7,178 bases of DNA, from contig JALSNB010000326.1 of NCBI GenBank assembly GCA_026987225.1, positions 1-7,178 on the forward strand. The letters are read 5' to 3'. This document shows, in pieces, positions 6,767 to 7,178 of this stretch (positions are counted from its first letter, which is position 1; every line of letters starts with the position of its first letter). This stretch comes from Caldisericaceae bacterium (GTDB lineage: Bacteria; Caldisericota; Caldisericia; Caldisericales; Caldisericaceae). The notes under the pieces are model-generated. The model was not told where the DNA came from, ran no database searches, and saw nothing but the letters and a program-made list of their open reading frames with translations. Position numbers and translations under genes: made by a program.

Positions 6767-7178
6767 AGTTTCCCGCATATTTATGTTCGGTTTTGACACA
6801 CCTGTTTTGGGCGGTGAACACCTCGAATTTTTCAGAAGGATAAATGCGAGAAATTTCATACTGTTTAAGAAAAACCTTGCCCGCCTCGAAGAAAACATAA
6901 AGATTATAAAAAACGAATTTCGCAATCCGATAATAGCAATCGATCAGGAAGGCGGAATCGTGCGTAGGCTGAAAGAAACGGAGAGTTTTATGTTCGGCAA
7001 TATGAACGCCGCAATGTCCGATAACGAAAAATACGTTGAAAAACTCTTTGCAAAAACGGGACAAATATTGAGGGAAAAAGGATTCAATCTGAACCTTGCC
7101 CCTGTCATAGACGTTTATTTGAAAGCGGGAAACCATATAGGCATAAGGAGTTTCGGAAGTAACGAGAAAAGGGTTGCC
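6759..7178 (+). CDS. nagZ: Beta-N-acetylglucosaminidase NagZ, GH3 family (5' part, cut by window edge)
   Basis: The frame is open from ATG 6759 to the right edge and encodes exactly 140 residues of a GH3 N-terminal barrel. Motifs are PIIAIDQEGGIVRRL (57-71; the family usually has DQEGGRVxRL), GFNLNLAPVIDV (108-119) and IGIRSFGS (127-134, normally followed by the KHFPGHG and nucleophile regions, which lie beyond the window). NagZ removes non-reducing GlcNAc from GlcNAc-MurNAc muropeptides, the reaction complementary to NamZ. There is no signal peptide, so it is probably cytoplasmic. It overlaps the TIM-barrel gene by 8 nt (6759-6766) and has a GGAGG site. Other GH3 beta-glucosidases share these motifs, but this set with murQ and namZ nearby favours NagZ. 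Confidence 0.88.
   Translation, partial: MSEVSRIFMFGFDTPVLGGEHLEFFRRINARNFILFKKNLARLEENIKIIKNEFRNPIIAIDQEGGIVRRLKETESFMFGNMNAAMSDNEKYVEKLFAKTGQILREKGFNLNLAPVIDVYLKAGNHIGIRSFGSNEKRVA

Noticed and set aside
1..7178. tRNA, rRNA, CRISPR array, insertion sequence or attachment site
   Set aside because: Coding sequence fills almost the whole window with only 21-, 48- and 8-nt gaps, and I saw no direct-repeat array, terminal inverted repeats, transposase motifs or tRNA-like cloverleaf.

Overview
The window is one dense, single-strand (+) operon segment that looks like a peptidoglycan (cell-wall) salvage cluster built around an ABC importer. All genes read in the same direction. Junctions are overlaps of 4-11 nt or gaps of 8-48 nt, and no internal promoter or U-tract terminator is convincing. 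Both ends are cut: the last codons of an upstream gene lie at the left edge, and the first 140 codons of a NagZ-type glucosaminidase run off the right edge.

Layout: 2-55, tail of an unidentified gene (possibly a BadF/MurK-type sugar kinase); 45-878, murQ (MurNAc-6-phosphate etherase); 868-1938, namZ-like DUF1343/GH171 exo-N-acetylmuramidase without a signal peptide; 1960-4167, a secreted 735-residue fusion of three S-layer homology (SLH) domains to a family 5 (oligopeptide type) solute-binding protein; 4176-4197, a perfect hairpin; 4216-5181 and 5190-6044, DppB- and DppC-type permeases; 6041-6766, a sugar-isomerase-like TIM-barrel protein of unknown role; 6759-7178, the start of nagZ.

Proposed logic (inference): the SLH-tethered binding protein captures muropeptides or muro-oligosaccharides near the wall and the two permeases import them. 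The two exo-glycosidases, NamZ and NagZ, which both lack visible export signals, could alternately remove MurNAc and GlcNAc in the cytoplasm. A sugar kinase, perhaps the truncated upstream gene, would phosphorylate MurNAc, and MurQ would convert MurNAc-6P to GlcNAc-6P plus D-lactate. This resembles the Bacillus subtilis murQ-murR-murP-amiE-nagZ-namZ cluster, but with ABC import in place of the PTS and with a TIM-barrel protein added. No ABC ATPase, amidase or regulator lies in the window.

Organism: SLH domains, arginine codons dominated by AGA/AGG, mid-range GC by eye, compact genes and oligopeptide-type transport suggest an anaerobic, possibly thermophilic bacterium. Thermotogota, Synergistota, Coprothermobacterota and Caldisericota-like lineages or deep Firmicutes are all candidates. 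The sequence alone does not settle the phylum.
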